Source: Aequorivita vitellina (GTDB lineage Bacteria; Bacteroidota; Bacteroidia; Flavobacteriales; Flavobacteriaceae). Taken from it: DNA of 64,000 nucleotides. The translations under genes and the position numbers were made by a program. Every line of letters begins with the position of its first letter. The stretch's first letter is position 1. The stretch covers positions 1-64,000 of the forward strand of contig NZ_JAIRBA010000001.1 of assembly GCF_022008365.1 (NCBI RefSeq), written 5' to 3'. The notes below the pieces were generated by a model. It did no database searches. It was not told the DNA's origin and saw only the letters and a program-made list of their open reading frames with translations. Below, one piece after another: positions 27,553 to 37,153 of the stretch.

Positions 27553-30102
27553 ATGAAAGGCATATACAAAATTACCCTATTTATTCTCGCAGTTGTTTTT
27601 TTTGCAGCTTGTTCGCGCAAAAAAAACACCTTTTTAAGTCGCAACATTCAGGCGGTTACCACAGAATATAACACACTCTATAACGGCGAAATGGCTTTTA
27701 CAGATGCCAAAGATCAACTGGCTTTTGGATTTCGCGATAATTTTTGGGAAATCCTTCCAGTAGAACGAATTGATGTTGAAGAAGCCGACACGAAAGCGCC
27801 CGGCGCCAATAAACAAGGAGGCGGAGGTTTTAACCGTGCCGAAGAAAAAGCTACAAAAGCAATTCAGAAACATTCCATGTATATTGATGGCAAGGAATAC
27901 AACCCACAAATTGACGAGGCCTATATGTTGCTTGGGAAAGCCCGTTACTACGACGGTCGTTTTATTCCTGCTTTAGATGCTTTCAATTTTATTTTAGATC
28001 GCTATCCTACTAGCAATAATATAAACGTTGCTAAAGTTTGGAAAGCTAAAACTAACATTCGATTAAAAAATGAGGAATTCGCTATTGAAAACCTCAAAAA
28101 AATGTTCGATCAAGCCGAATTAACCGAAGAAGAAACCGCGGAAGGTGCTGCCATGATGGCACAGGCTTTTATAAACTTAGACTCGTTGCAACCAGCTTTA
28201 GATTATATTAAAATTGCAACCGAAAATGTTAATGACAACGAACTAAAAGGCAGATACACTTTTATTAAAGGTCAGCTTTACAACCGCTTAGGAGCAAAAG
28301 ACAGTGCCAACCTTGCCTTTGAAGAAGTTATTGAAATGAATCGTAAAACCCCCAGAATCTACATGATTAATGCCTATTTAGAAAGAGGCAAAAATTTTGA
28401 TTACGAAACGGGAGATCGCACTGCATTTTTAGAGCTGTTACAAGACCTTGAAAAGAATCGTGAAAACCGTCCGTTTTTAGATAAAATCTACAACCAGTTT
28501 GGCGATTATTATTACAATAGTGACAGCATTGCAACGGCCGTAAAATATTACAATAAATCTATCAAAGCTTTTAAGCAAGATAGAATACTTCAATCTGTAA
28601 ATTACCAAACGCTAGCTCTCATCAATTTTGATGCTGCTGAGTATAGAAATGCAGGCGCATATTACGACAGCACACTCACATTTCTTCAAGAAAACAGCCG
28701 TCAATGGCGCCGCGTAAAGAAAAAACGTGAGAACCTTGACGACGTTATTAAATACGAAGAAATAGCCACCGCAAACGACAGCATCTTAAAGCTCACGAAT
28801 ATGAGCGAGGCAGAACAACTTGCTTTTTTCACTGAATACACCACAAAACTGAAGGCGCAAGCCGTAAAAGATTCGTTGGAAGCTGTAAAAATTGAAGAGA
28901 AAATTGCCAACAAAGAATTCTACGAAAAAGGGAAAACTTCAGCAGGGCCAAACAAAGGCAGTACGTTTTATTTTTACAATACGGCTACCGTTGCTTATGG
29001 AAAAGGAGAGTTTCGAAAAATTTGGGGCGACCGAAATTTAGAGGATAATTGGAGACTTTCAAGCAAGCGAAGTTCGTTAATTACACAGGACGAAGAGGTT
29101 GTTATCGATAAGCCAATTGCCGAAAATGAACTTTACAAACCGCAAACTTATATTGCCAAAATTCCTACAGAACAAAAGGTAATTGACAGTTTGGCAAAAG
29201 ATAGAAATTTTGCATATTACCAACTAGGCTTGATTTACAAAGAAAAATTTAAAGAGTACAACCTTGCTGCAAACCGACTTGAAAAACTACTTACTTACAG
29301 ACCTGAAGAGCGATTGGTAGTTCCGGCAAAATACAATTTGGTGAAGATTTATGAAATTTTGGAAAATCCTTCGGCTGCAGACAAACACAAAAATGACATA
29401 TTAACAAATCACGCCGATACGCGTTACGCGGAGATTCTTCGCAATCCAAACTCACAATTACCAACAGACGAATCCAGTCCAGAATTTAAATACAAACAAT
29501 TGTACAAAGAGTTTGAAGCTGCAAAGTATGCTTTGGTTATTCAAAAAAGCGACGATTATATTATGGTGTACAACGGCAATGATATAGTTCCAAAATTCGA
29601 ACTTTTAAAAGCCACAGCAATAGGTCGCCAACAAGGTTTTGAAGCGTATAAGAAAGCGTTGAATTTTGTATCGCTAAACTACCCAAATAGTGAAGAAGGT
29701 AAACAAGCGCAACAAATATACAGCAATACTTTACCTGCATTGGCATTTACAGATTTTCAGACAGATGAAGAGTCTAAAAGTTGGAAACTTGTTTATAAAT
29801 TCAACAGCGAAGAGAGTGAAGCCGCACAAAAATTAAAAGATAAACTTGAAAAAGCTATTAAAGATTACCATTACACAAATATGGTTACCTCTATAGACTA
29901 CTATACGCCCGAAACTTTGTTTGTAATAGTGCACGGATTAAACACTAAACTGGGCGCGAAAGGCTTTGGCGATATTTTAAAAGAAAAGAAAGAATACAAA
30001 ATAAAACATCCTTTCTTTGAGATATCTACCTCTAATTATAAAATTATTCAAATTCATAAAAATCTAAACGATTATTTAAAGCTTGATATAACTGAACAAT
30101 AA
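27553..30102 (+). CDS. sprE: TPR lipoprotein, gliding motility/T9SS protein SprE (PorW)
   Basis: An 849-residue lipoprotein. The signal peptide ends in the lipobox FAAC (Cys at about 21). A long array of helical tetratricopeptide-like repeats follows, including EAYMLLGKARYYDGRFIPALDAF, and the C-terminal part carries further repeats with YQLGLIYKEKF. SprE/PorW is required for gliding and type IX secretion in Flavobacterium and Porphyromonas, where it associates with the secretion machinery on the periplasmic side. The identification rests on length, architecture and the neighbourhood (bactofilin then ATP synthase), which I recall from other flavobacteria. The bactofilin gene follows after 44 bp. 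Confidence 0.82.
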   Translation: MKGIYKITLFILAVVFFAACSRKKNTFLSRNIQAVTTEYNTLYNGEMAFTDAKDQLAFGFRDNFWEILPVERIDVEEADTKAPGANKQGGGGFNRAEEKATKAIQKHSMYIDGKEYNPQIDEAYMLLGKARYYDGRFIPALDAFNFILDRYPTSNNINVAKVWKAKTNIRLKNEEFAIENLKKMFDQAELTEEETAEGAAMMAQAFINLDSLQPALDYIKIATENVNDNELKGRYTFIKGQLYNRLGAKDSANLAFEEVIEMNRKTPRIYMINAYLERGKNFDYETGDRTAFLELLQDLEKNRENRPFLDKIYNQFGDYYYNSDSIATAVKYYNKSIKAFKQDRILQSVNYQTLALINFDAAEYRNAGAYYDSTLTFLQENSRQWRRVKKKRENLDDVIKYEEIATANDSILKLTNMSEAEQLAFFTEYTTKLKAQAVKDSLEAVKIEEKIANKEFYEKGKTSAGPNKGSTFYFYNTATVAYGKGEFRKIWGDRNLEDNWRLSSKRSSLITQDEEVVIDKPIAENELYKPQTYIAKIPTEQKVIDSLAKDRNFAYYQLGLIYKEKFKEYNLAANRLEKLLTYRPEERLVVPAKYNLVKIYEILENPSAADKHKNDILTNHADTRYAEILRNPNSQLPTDESSPEFKYKQLYKEFEAAKYALVIQKSDDYIMVYNGNDIVPKFELLKATAIGRQQGFEAYKKALNFVSLNYPNSEEGKQAQQIYSNTLPALAFTDFQTDEESKSWKLVYKFNSEESEAAQKLKDKLEKAIKDYHYTNMVTSIDYYTPETLFVIVHGLNTKLGAKGFGDILKEKKEYKIKHPFFEISTSNYKIIQIHKNLNDYLKLDITEQ

Positions 30103-30146
30103 CAAACCCAACCACAGATTAGTAATTATTTTTAAAACCCACCACC

Positions 30147-30608
30147 ATGTTTTCCGATAAAAAAGAAAAACGAATAAGCACCGAACCAGGATCCGCCCAA
30201 AATAGAATTAATGAAGGTACCAAGTTAAAGGGCGATGTTTCTTCCACTGGATTTTTCAGAATTGATGGCTCAGTTGACGGTAACGTTAAAACGCCTTCCA
30301 AAGTAGTTTTGGGAAAAACAGGAGTAATTATAGGAACGCTTATTTGTGAAAACGCAGATATTGAAGGCAAGTTTGAGGGTACGCTACACGTTTCGGGAAC
30401 GCTAACTTTAAGAGCTTCAGCAGTAATTGAAGGCGATGTAACAGTGGGCAAATTATCTGTAGAACCTGGAGCCACATTAAATGCTTCTTGCGTAATGCAA
30501 AGTGGCAATTCTAAAAATCGAGCCGCAAGTACGCAAACAAATCTTGATACTGCAAAAGATACCCCATTTAACCGCCAATCGCAGATTAAAAAAGTTGCAG
30601 ATTCATAA
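30147..30608 (+). CDS. Bactofilin (polymer-forming cytoskeletal protein)
   Basis: A 153-residue protein with the central beta-helical bactofilin domain (about 15-115), seen as repeated short hydrophobic/Gly segments such as GFFRIDGSVDGNVKTPSKVVLGKTG, IEGKFEGTLHVSGTLTLR and IEGDVTVGKLSVEPGA. The N-terminal tail is charged and the C-terminal tail is disordered. Bactofilins self-assemble without nucleotide into filaments at the membrane and organise cell-wall or envelope enzymes. It lies between sprE and the ATP synthase genes and is probably cotranscribed with sprE. Confidence 0.92.
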   Translation: MFSDKKEKRISTEPGSAQNRINEGTKLKGDVSSTGFFRIDGSVDGNVKTPSKVVLGKTGVIIGTLICENADIEGKFEGTLHVSGTLTLRASAVIEGDVTVGKLSVEPGATLNASCVMQSGNSKNRAASTQTNLDTAKDTPFNRQSQIKKVADS

Positions 30609-30631
30609 TATAATATTAAAAATTACGGTCA

Positions 30632-30853
30632 ATGTCGGATAACAACAATAACCTCCGTAAATGGGCTGTATTCTCCGGAATTGCAATACAGATGGGCGTA
30701 ACAATTGGCATCGGGGTTTTTGCCGGCAATAAACTTGACGAGATTTACCCGAATCAATATTCTGCTTACACCATTATTTTTTCACTTTTAGGTGTCTTTA
30801 TTGCGCTCTACGCTGTAATAAAACAGCTTCAAAATATGAATAAAAAAGATTGA
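30632..30853 (+). CDS. atpZ: AtpZ/AtpI family protein
   Basis: A 73-residue protein with two transmembrane helices (about 8-32 and 44-64) joined by a short loop containing AGNKLDEIYP. This is typical of AtpZ/AtpI-type accessory proteins that precede ATP synthase operons and help c-ring assembly or ion supply. The position before atpB supports it. Its TGA overlaps the TTG start of the next gene. Confidence 0.8.
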   Translation: MSDNNNNLRKWAVFSGIAIQMGVTIGIGVFAGNKLDEIYPNQYSAYTIIFSLLGVFIALYAVIKQLQNMNKKD

Positions 30854-31254
30854 AAATTTTGAAATCAGATACGTTTTATTTCCTTCCCGCCCTTTTGGTT
30901 TTAGTTACAGTACCGCTTTATTTTATTCAAAAGTTAGTGGTAAATAGCCTGGCGGATAGTTATACTTTTTATTATTCTGTAAGTAATATATATGTATTTC
31001 ATTTTGTAGTTACGCTTATTATTTTGTCGGTTCTATATTTTGTTAGTAAAAAAGCCCCTAATTATACTGGATTTACATTTTTAGGATTCGTCTTACTCAA
31101 GATGATTGCCGCAATTGTATTTTTAATTCCGCTTATAAAAATGGAAGCCGTTTCAAAAATTCCAGATTTCGTTTCGTTTTTTGCTCCTTATTTTCTATAT
31201 CTTTTTCTTGAAATTGTACTTACTATTAGGCTTTTACGTCAATCTACTACTTAG
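30850..31254 (+). CDS. Membrane protein of the ATP synthase locus (possibly DUF6168)
   Basis: A 134-residue protein with four predicted transmembrane helices. The start is TTG at 30850, overlapping the preceding stop (TTGA). The topology resembles AtpI proteins, and the flavobacterial DUF6168 family may be the correct match, recalled from memory. The location between the AtpZ-like gene and atpB suggests an accessory role in Fo assembly; the sequence does not prove it. Confidence 0.65.
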   Translation: MKILKSDTFYFLPALLVLVTVPLYFIQKLVVNSLADSYTFYYSVSNIYVFHFVVTLIILSVLYFVSKKAPNYTGFTFLGFVLLKMIAAIVFLIPLIKMEAVSKIPDFVSFFAPYFLYLFLEIVLTIRLLRQSTT

Positions 31255-31320
31255 GCGAACTCAATTATTTTCAGAAAAATAAAACATTCGCACTTACCCC
31301 CTTTTTTATGTCGTTAAAAG

Positions 31321-31333
31321 TTGTACTTTTGCA
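31321..31333 (+). promoter_or_regulatory. Candidate promoter of the atpB-atpG operon
   Basis: TTGTACTTTTGCA contains the -7 match TACTTTTG, 41 bp before the atpB ATG. It is identical over 13 bases to the promoter-like sites of ugd and the PaaE-like gene. Confidence 0.6.
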
Positions 31334-31372
31334 CAAATTTTAACGAGCACAATATTTTATAGTTATTAACAT

Positions 31373-32461
31373 ATGAGGCTTACTCAAACACTTATCGGTA
31401 GCTTAGCATTAATTATTTTTTTATTGATGCCTTTTTCAGGTACCGCATCGGACCCAAACCCAGGAGAGGGTGACGGGAAATTTGACCCCAAGGAATTGAT
31501 TAATAGTCACGTGTGGGATTCGCATGAATTTCATATCGCCGACTGGTCTGGGCACCCCATAACCTTGGCTTTACCTGTTATTCTTTGGACAGAAAATGGG
31601 CTCACTATTTTTCCATCGTCAGAATTTCACCATGACAATACGGGTACAACAGTAGTTGAAGCTAATGGCCAACAGTTTGTTAAATACCGCGAACACATAT
31701 TTTACGCAGATCGATTTGATCAAGAAAAATTTGAAGCGGCTAGCACTATGGGGCGACCTTTTTTATACGAAGATAGACCATTAGATTTCTCTATTACTAA
31801 AACCGTGTTTTCCATGATTTTAGTTTCACTTCTCTTGATTCTTATATTTGGTTTTGCCGCACGTTCATATAAAAAGAATAAACGAGCACCTAAAGGTATT
31901 TCCGGTCTTTTAGAGCCAATCATTCTTTTTGTTCGTGATGAAATTGCACTACCTAACATAGGTGATAAATATCAAAAATACATGCCGTTGTTGTTAACCA
32001 TCTTTTTCTTTATATGGTTAAATAACCTTATTGGGCTTATTCCATTTTTCCCGTTTAGCGGAAACGTAACCGGAAACATCATCTTTACCTTAGTAATGGC
32101 GGTTATTGTTTTTATCGTGACAATTTTTAGTGGAAACAAGTATTACTGGAAACACATCCTTACGCCAGATGTACCAAAAGCATTATACCCTATTATGATT
32201 CCGATAGAAATTATCGGGATGTTTACAAAACCCTTTGCACTTATGGTTCGTTTATTCGCGAACATTACTGCTGGGCATATTATAATTTTGAGCCTTGTTG
32301 GCTTGATATTTATTTTCGAAACTGCCGCCATATCACCGGTGTCAATAGCATTTGTACTTTTCATGAGTGTGTTGGAACTTTTAGTTGCCGCACTACAAGC
32401 TTATGTATTTACATTACTTGCGGCGCTGTTTATTGGTCAAGCAGTGGAGGAACATCATTAA
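31373..32461 (+). CDS. atpB: ATP synthase Fo subunit a
   Basis: A 362-residue membrane subunit forming the proton half-channels beside the c-ring. A signal-peptide-like helix is followed by a periplasmic region of roughly 120 residues, long compared with the 271-residue E. coli protein but usual in Bacteroidota. The C-terminal membrane domain has five to six helices and the essential Arg in MVRLFANITAGHI. WLNNLIGLIPFFP is another family signature. It is the first structural gene of the operon. Confidence 0.96.
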   Translation: MRLTQTLIGSLALIIFLLMPFSGTASDPNPGEGDGKFDPKELINSHVWDSHEFHIADWSGHPITLALPVILWTENGLTIFPSSEFHHDNTGTTVVEANGQQFVKYREHIFYADRFDQEKFEAASTMGRPFLYEDRPLDFSITKTVFSMILVSLLLILIFGFAARSYKKNKRAPKGISGLLEPIILFVRDEIALPNIGDKYQKYMPLLLTIFFFIWLNNLIGLIPFFPFSGNVTGNIIFTLVMAVIVFIVTIFSGNKYYWKHILTPDVPKALYPIMIPIEIIGMFTKPFALMVRLFANITAGHIIILSLVGLIFIFETAAISPVSIAFVLFMSVLELLVAALQAYVFTLLAALFIGQAVEEHH

Positions 32462-32472
32462 TTATTGTTTAA

Positions 32473-32697
<225 letters not shown>

Positions 32698-32707
32698 TTT
32701 TTAAAAC

Positions 32708-32742
32708 ACAACATTTCGTGGCGGTTGGCCACGAGATGTTGT
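32708..32742 (+). repeat. Intercistronic hairpin between atpE and atpF
   Basis: Fifteen bases (32708-32722) pair with 32728-32742 around loop GGTTG, with one G-U pair and TCGTGGC/GCCACGA at the top. It has no clean T-tract, so RNA processing, stability or partial termination is more likely than full termination. Confidence 0.75.
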
Positions 32743-32777
32743 TTTAAACAAAATAGTTTTTTAAAAAATAGTATCTA

Positions 32778-33269
32778 ATGAATATAGTAGCACCAGAGAG
32801 TTTAATATTTTGGACAACCATCATATTTTTATTGCTTTTGTTTCTTTTGCGAAAATTTGCTTGGAAGCCAATTTTAGGCGCTGTAAGATCGCGCGAATCT
32901 TCAATTAACGATGCATTAGAAGCCGCCGAAAAAGCCAAGCTTGAAATGCAAAATATGCATGCAGACAATGAAAAATTGTTGCAAGAAGCGCGAGCAGAAC
33001 GCGAGGCAATGATGAAAGAAGCACGCGAATTGAAAACCAAAATGATTAACGATGCCAAAGAAGATGCTAAGCTTGAAGCCGACAAAATGGTCGCACAAGC
33101 TCAAGCCGCAATTGAAAGCGAAAAGAAAGCTGCAATTGCCGAGTTAAAGCAACAGGTTGCAAGCCTTTCTTTAGACATTGCAGAGAAAGTTGTAAAACAC
33201 GAACTTTCAGACAGCGACAAGCAAATGAAGCTTGTGAACGAAATGTTGGGTGAAGCCAAATTAAACTAA
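32778..33269 (+). CDS. atpF: ATP synthase Fo subunit b
   Basis: A 163-residue subunit with one N-terminal transmembrane helix (IFWTTIIFLLLLFLL) followed by a long charged coiled-coil helix rich in Glu, Lys and Ala, which forms the peripheral stalk dimer. The conserved RKFAWKPIL follows the membrane segment. It lies between the hairpin after atpE and atpH. Confidence 0.95.
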   Translation: MNIVAPESLIFWTTIIFLLLLFLLRKFAWKPILGAVRSRESSINDALEAAEKAKLEMQNMHADNEKLLQEARAEREAMMKEARELKTKMINDAKEDAKLEADKMVAQAQAAIESEKKAAIAELKQQVASLSLDIAEKVVKHELSDSDKQMKLVNEMLGEAKLN

Positions 33270-33275
33270 TTTTCA

Positions 33276-33812
33276 ATGAGCAGAGCAGCAACAAGATACG
33301 CGAAAGCAATTTTGCAGAAAGCAAACGAAAACAACACTGAAGCAGTTGTTTTTGGCGATATGCAATCTGTTTACAAAACTATTGAAGACAGCCGCGAATT
33401 ACGAGCGGTGCTTCAAAGCCCCGTAATTAAAGCCAACGATAAAAAAGATGCTTTGCTGAAAATTTTCAGTAAACAATCTGAGGCAACGCATGCGCTAATC
33501 AATATTTTAGTAGCTAATAAACGTGCCCCCCTATTAAGTAATGTTGCCAAAAGCTATATAGACATTTACAACGACCAACAAGGCGTGAAAAAAGCAACCG
33601 TAATTACTGCAGTGCCACTTTCCCCCGAAATGGAAACGAAAGTACTTGCAAAAGTAACCGAACTAACAGGTAGCAAAAAAGTAACACTCAATAGCGAAAT
33701 TGATCCAGAAATAATTGGCGGATTTATTCTTAGAATGGGCGATACACAATATAACGCAAGCATTGCTAACCAGTTAGGAAATTTAAAAAGAGAATTTAGT
33801 AAATCAATATAA
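33276..33812 (+). CDS. atpH: ATP synthase F1 subunit delta
   Basis: A 178-residue subunit joining the F1 head to subunit b. The N-terminal helical domain begins RAATRYAKAIL and the C-terminal part has the family signature DPEIIGGFILRMGDTQYNAS. It begins six bases after atpF. Confidence 0.95.
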   Translation: MSRAATRYAKAILQKANENNTEAVVFGDMQSVYKTIEDSRELRAVLQSPVIKANDKKDALLKIFSKQSEATHALINILVANKRAPLLSNVAKSYIDIYNDQQGVKKATVITAVPLSPEMETKVLAKVTELTGSKKVTLNSEIDPEIIGGFILRMGDTQYNASIANQLGNLKREFSKSI

Positions 33813-33817
33813 TTGCA

Positions 33818-33839
33818 AGCATGCAATTTAGTGCATGCT
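33818..33839 (+). repeat. Hairpin between atpH and atpA
   Basis: AGCATGCA (33818-33825) and TGCATGCT (33832-33839) pair perfectly around a six-base loop. The remaining 66 bp to atpA show no clear promoter match. Confidence 0.6.
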
Positions 33840-33905
33840 ATTAAATATCATTACAGAATTGGGTTTAGTCTAACGTCTAAAATCTAACATTTAATATCAA
33901 AAAAA

Positions 33906-35486
33906 ATGGCAGAAGTAAAACCAGCTGAAGTATCAGCAATATTAAAGCAACAACTTACAGGCTATGAAGCAACCGCTTCCCTGGATGAAGTAGGAACTGT
34001 ATTGACCGTGGGTGACGGTATTGTTCGTGCATACGGACTTTCAAACGCACAATACGGCGAATTGGTAGCCTTTGAAAGCGGTCTTGAAGGTATTGTATTG
34101 AACCTTGAAGAAGATAACGTAGGTATTGTACTTTTAGGTCCTTCAAAAGAAATTAAAGAAGGTTCAACCGTTAAACGTACCCAGCGTATTGCTTCGCTTA
34201 AAGTAGGTGAAGGCATCGTTGGTCGTGTGGTAAACACCTTGGGGCAACCTATTGATGGTAAAGGTCCAATTACTGGTGAAACTTACGAAATGCCATTGGA
34301 GCGTAAAGCTCCTGGGGTTATTTACCGTCAACCGGTAACTGAACCATTACAAACAGGTATTAAGTCTATCGATGCAATGATTCCCGTAGGCCGTGGTCAA
34401 CGTGAACTTGTAATTGGAGACCGTCAAACAGGTAAATCTACCGTTTGTATCGATACCATTATTAATCAAAAAGAATTTTACGACGCAGGGAAGCCTGTTT
34501 ACTGTATTTATGTTGCAATCGGTCAAAAAGCATCTACGGTAGCAAACATTGCAAACGTTTTAGAAGAAAAAGGCGCAATGGCTTACACTACTATTGTAGC
34601 TGCTAACGCATCAGATCCTGCACCTATGCAAGTTTATGCTCCTTTCGCTGGTGCTGCAATTGGCGAATACTTCCGCGATACAGGTCGACCAGCATTGATT
34701 ATTTACGATGATCTTTCTAAGCAAGCAGTAGCATACCGTGAAGTTTCGCTTTTGTTACGTCGCCCACCAGGACGTGAAGCTTACCCTGGAGACGTTTTCT
34801 TCTTGCACTCAAGATTGTTAGAGCGTGCCGCTAAGGTAATTGCAGATGACGACATTGCAAAAGAAATGAACGACCTTCCAGAATCTTTAAAAGGAATTGT
34901 AAAAGGAGGAGGTTCTTTAACTGCACTTCCTATTATTGAAACCCAAGCAGGAGACGTTTCGGCTTATATTCCTACAAACGTTATTTCAATTACAGACGGC
35001 CAGATTTTCCTTGATGGAGATTTGTTTAACGCAGGGGTTCGTCCAGCTATTAACGTAGGTATTTCGGTATCGCGTGTGGGTGGTAACGCACAGATTAAAT
35101 CGATGAAAAAAGTAGCAGGTACTTTAAAACTAGATCAAGCAGCATTCCGTGAATTGGAAGCATTCGCAAAATTTGGTTCCGATTTAGATTCTGCAACTTT
35201 AAATGTTATTGAAAAAGGAAAACGAAACGTTGAAATATTAAAGCAATCTGAAAATGATCCGTACACGGTAGAAGATCAAATTGCGGTAATCTATGCAGGT
35301 TCCAAAAACTTGATGCGCAATGTTCCAGTAGAAAAAATTAAAGAATTTGAAAGAGATTATCTTGAAATGCTAAACGTTAAGCATAGAGATACTTTGGATA
35401 ACTTAAAAGCAGGAAAACTTACTGATGATGCAATTGATGTAATGACAACAGTTGCTGCAGATCTTTCTGCAAAATATAAAAAGTAA
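33906..35486 (+). CDS. atpA: ATP synthase F1 subunit alpha
   Basis: A 526-residue nucleotide-binding subunit of the F1 hexamer. The Walker A motif is GDRQTGKST (about 173-181); [40 protein letters not shown] and the C-terminal helical domain are all family-typical. The non-catalytic alpha identity is fixed by the GDRQTGKS loop, which differs from GGAGVGKT in beta. The catalytic beta subunit gene is not in this window. Confidence 0.98.
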   Translation: MAEVKPAEVSAILKQQLTGYEATASLDEVGTVLTVGDGIVRAYGLSNAQYGELVAFESGLEGIVLNLEEDNVGIVLLGPSKEIKEGSTVKRTQRIASLKVGEGIVGRVVNTLGQPIDGKGPITGETYEMPLERKAPGVIYRQPVTEPLQTGIKSIDAMIPVGRGQRELVIGDRQTGKSTVCIDTIINQKEFYDAGKPVYCIYVAIGQKASTVANIANVLEEKGAMAYTTIVAANASDPAPMQVYAPFAGAAIGEYFRDTGRPALIIYDDLSKQAVAYREVSLLLRRPPGREAYPGDVFFLHSRLLERAAKVIADDDIAKEMNDLPESLKGIVKGGGSLTALPIIETQAGDVSAYIPTNVISITDGQIFLDGDLFNAGVRPAINVGISVSRVGGNAQIKSMKKVAGTLKLDQAAFRELEAFAKFGSDLDSATLNVIEKGKRNVEILKQSENDPYTVEDQIAVIYAGSKNLMRNVPVEKIKEFERDYLEMLNVKHRDTLDNLKAGKLTDDAIDVMTTVAADLSAKYKK

Positions 35487-35497
35487 AATTCTCCGTT

Positions 35498-35543
35498 TTC
35501 TCTGTGTCTTTGTGATTATTTTTTACCACAAAAACACAGAGAA
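35498..35543. repeat. Palindromic element between atpA and atpG
   Basis: TTCTCTGTGT at 35498-35507 pairs with ACACAGAGAA at 35534-35543, and TTTGTG with CACAAA continues the stem after one mismatch, enclosing a 12-base loop. I recall similar CTCTGTG/TTTGTGG palindromes as common intergenic repeats in Bacteroidota. Confidence 0.7.
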
Positions 35544-35563
35544 CTCAGAGTTAATTGAAAAAC

Positions 35564-36439
35564 ATGGCGAATCTTAAGGAAATTAGAAACAGAATATCAT
35601 CCGTCAGTTCAACGATGCAGATTACCAGTGCCATGAAAATGGTTTCTGCTGCAAAATTGAAAAAGGCGCAGGACGCAATTACAGCAATGCGACCTTATTC
35701 TGAAAAACTTACAGAACTTTTACAAAACCTTAGCGCTACTCTTGATGCCGATACTGGCAGCAAGTATTCAGACCAACGCGAGGTGAACAAAATTTTAGTA
35801 GTTGCCATTACCAGTAATCGTGGTTTGGCAGGAGCGTTTAATAACAACATCATTAAACAATCTCGTAACCTTGCATTAAATACATACGCTGGAAAGCAAG
35901 TGGATTTTATGACGCTCGGTAAAAAAGGAAACGATATTCTTAAGAAAACAGGATCGATTTTAGAAAATAACAACGATATTTTTGACGATCTCTCTTTTGA
36001 TACTACTTCAGAAATTGCTGAAAAATTGATGCTTCTTTTTTCAGAAGGTAAGTATGATAAAATTGTGTTGGTTTACAACAATTTTAAAAATGCAGCTACG
36101 CAAATAGTAATGACCGAACAGTTTTTGCCTATTTTACCTCCAAAACCTGTTGAGGGAAAAGAAACAAAAGCTAACGATACGTTCTATATATTCGAACCTT
36201 CAAAAGAAGAAATTGTTGAAGCATTAATTCCGAAGAGTTTAAAAACCCAATTGTTTAAAGCACTTCGCGACAGTGTGGCAAGCGAGCACGGCGCCCGTAT
36301 GACGGCAATGCACAAAGCAACCGATAACGCAACAGAGCTTCGCGATTCATTAAAGCTTCAATACAACAAAGCACGTCAAGCTGCTATTACCAATGAAATC
36401 CTCGAGATTGTTGGTGGTGCAGAAGCGTTGGCTGGATAG
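35564..36439 (+). CDS. atpG: ATP synthase F1 subunit gamma
   Basis: A 291-residue central-stalk subunit that turns with the c-ring. The N-terminal helix starts ANLKEIRNRISSVSSTMQITSAMKMVSAAK; the C-terminal helix ends NKARQAAITNEILEIVGGAEAL; both are classic. The middle Rossmann-like domain begins VVAITSNRGLAGAFN. The ATG at 35564 is preferred to the in-frame TTG at 35555. A strong terminator follows, closing the operon without atpD or atpC. Confidence 0.97.
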   Translation: MANLKEIRNRISSVSSTMQITSAMKMVSAAKLKKAQDAITAMRPYSEKLTELLQNLSATLDADTGSKYSDQREVNKILVVAITSNRGLAGAFNNNIIKQSRNLALNTYAGKQVDFMTLGKKGNDILKKTGSILENNNDIFDDLSFDTTSEIAEKLMLLFSEGKYDKIVLVYNNFKNAATQIVMTEQFLPILPPKPVEGKETKANDTFYIFEPSKEEIVEALIPKSLKTQLFKALRDSVASEHGARMTAMHKATDNATELRDSLKLQYNKARQAAITNEILEIVGGAEALAG

Positions 36440-36470
36440 CTTCGAGCTACGCTCAGACAATAAATAATAT

Positions 36471-36506
36471 AAACCCCAAAGGTGTTAAAGACCTTTGGGG
36501 TTTTTC
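36471..36506 (+). terminator. Terminator of the ATP synthase operon
   Basis: A perfect 13-bp stem, AAACCCCAAAGGT (36471-36483) and ACCTTTGGGGTTT (36491-36503), with a seven-base loop and following T-rich sequence. Confidence 0.92.
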
Positions 36507-36545
36507 CTTTTGTTTTTTTAAGTATCTTCATTTCAAAATATAAAT

Positions 36546-37079
36546 ATGAAGAAAGCAATAATTTTGGCTCTATTTCTAATGAGTACATTTACCTATTCTC
36601 AAATTCAAAAAGGTGAAATGTTGCTCTCCGTTGCAGTCTCGCCATACCCTACCACCACTAATAACGAAAACGATTTTGGCGCATTGGGAATAACCAGTAT
36701 TGAGTTTTTCGTTTTCAAAAATATATCGTTTTCCGGAAGTTTCTCCACTTCAAACAATACGCTTTTTAAGAATAATAGCGATGTTACAATCCATTCCTAC
36801 GGCTTCATTCCGTCAATTCATTATTATTTCGTGAATAAGGAAAAATGGAATGTTTTCGCACAAACGGGCTATGGCTACGGATTTGAGGATCAAACCCAGG
36901 GAAATATTCAAAATAGTGCACTAACAATTTTTAATATTGGCGCTGGAGCCCATTATAAAATTGGGAAGGATTGGTTTCTGAAATTACTTCTCCCCTATTT
37001 CGATGCAAATAATCTTACATTAAATGTAGATGCAGCAAGCGGAGTCGCTGTATTCGTGGGAGCTGGTTTTAAACTGTAA
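36546..37079 (+). CDS. Outer membrane beta-barrel-like protein
   Basis: A 177-residue secreted protein with a signal peptide (about 1-19, ending FTYSQ). Alternating hydrophobic/polar strands and many Gly and aromatic residues follow, as in small porin-like barrels (IEFFVFKNISFSGSFSTS, VFAQTGYGYGFE, GVAVFVGAGFKL). The last residues include an aromatic/hydrophobic C-terminal strand. The function is unknown and no enzymatic motif is seen. Confidence 0.8.
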   Translation: MKKAIILALFLMSTFTYSQIQKGEMLLSVAVSPYPTTTNNENDFGALGITSIEFFVFKNISFSGSFSTSNNTLFKNNSDVTIHSYGFIPSIHYYFVNKEKWNVFAQTGYGYGFEDQTQGNIQNSALTIFNIGAGAHYKIGKDWFLKLLLPYFDANNLTLNVDAASGVAVFVGAGFKL

Positions 37080-37153
37080 TTTATATTTTGAACGCGATAG
37101 ATTTTTAGAACTGGCCAAGTTTTTTTGTACTATATTATTCGTAAATTTCGTGA

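Noticed and set aside
30119-30508. 129-codon antisense ORF over the bactofilin gene
   Set aside because: It mirrors a well-supported bactofilin gene and shows no family similarity; it is a shadow of codon bias.
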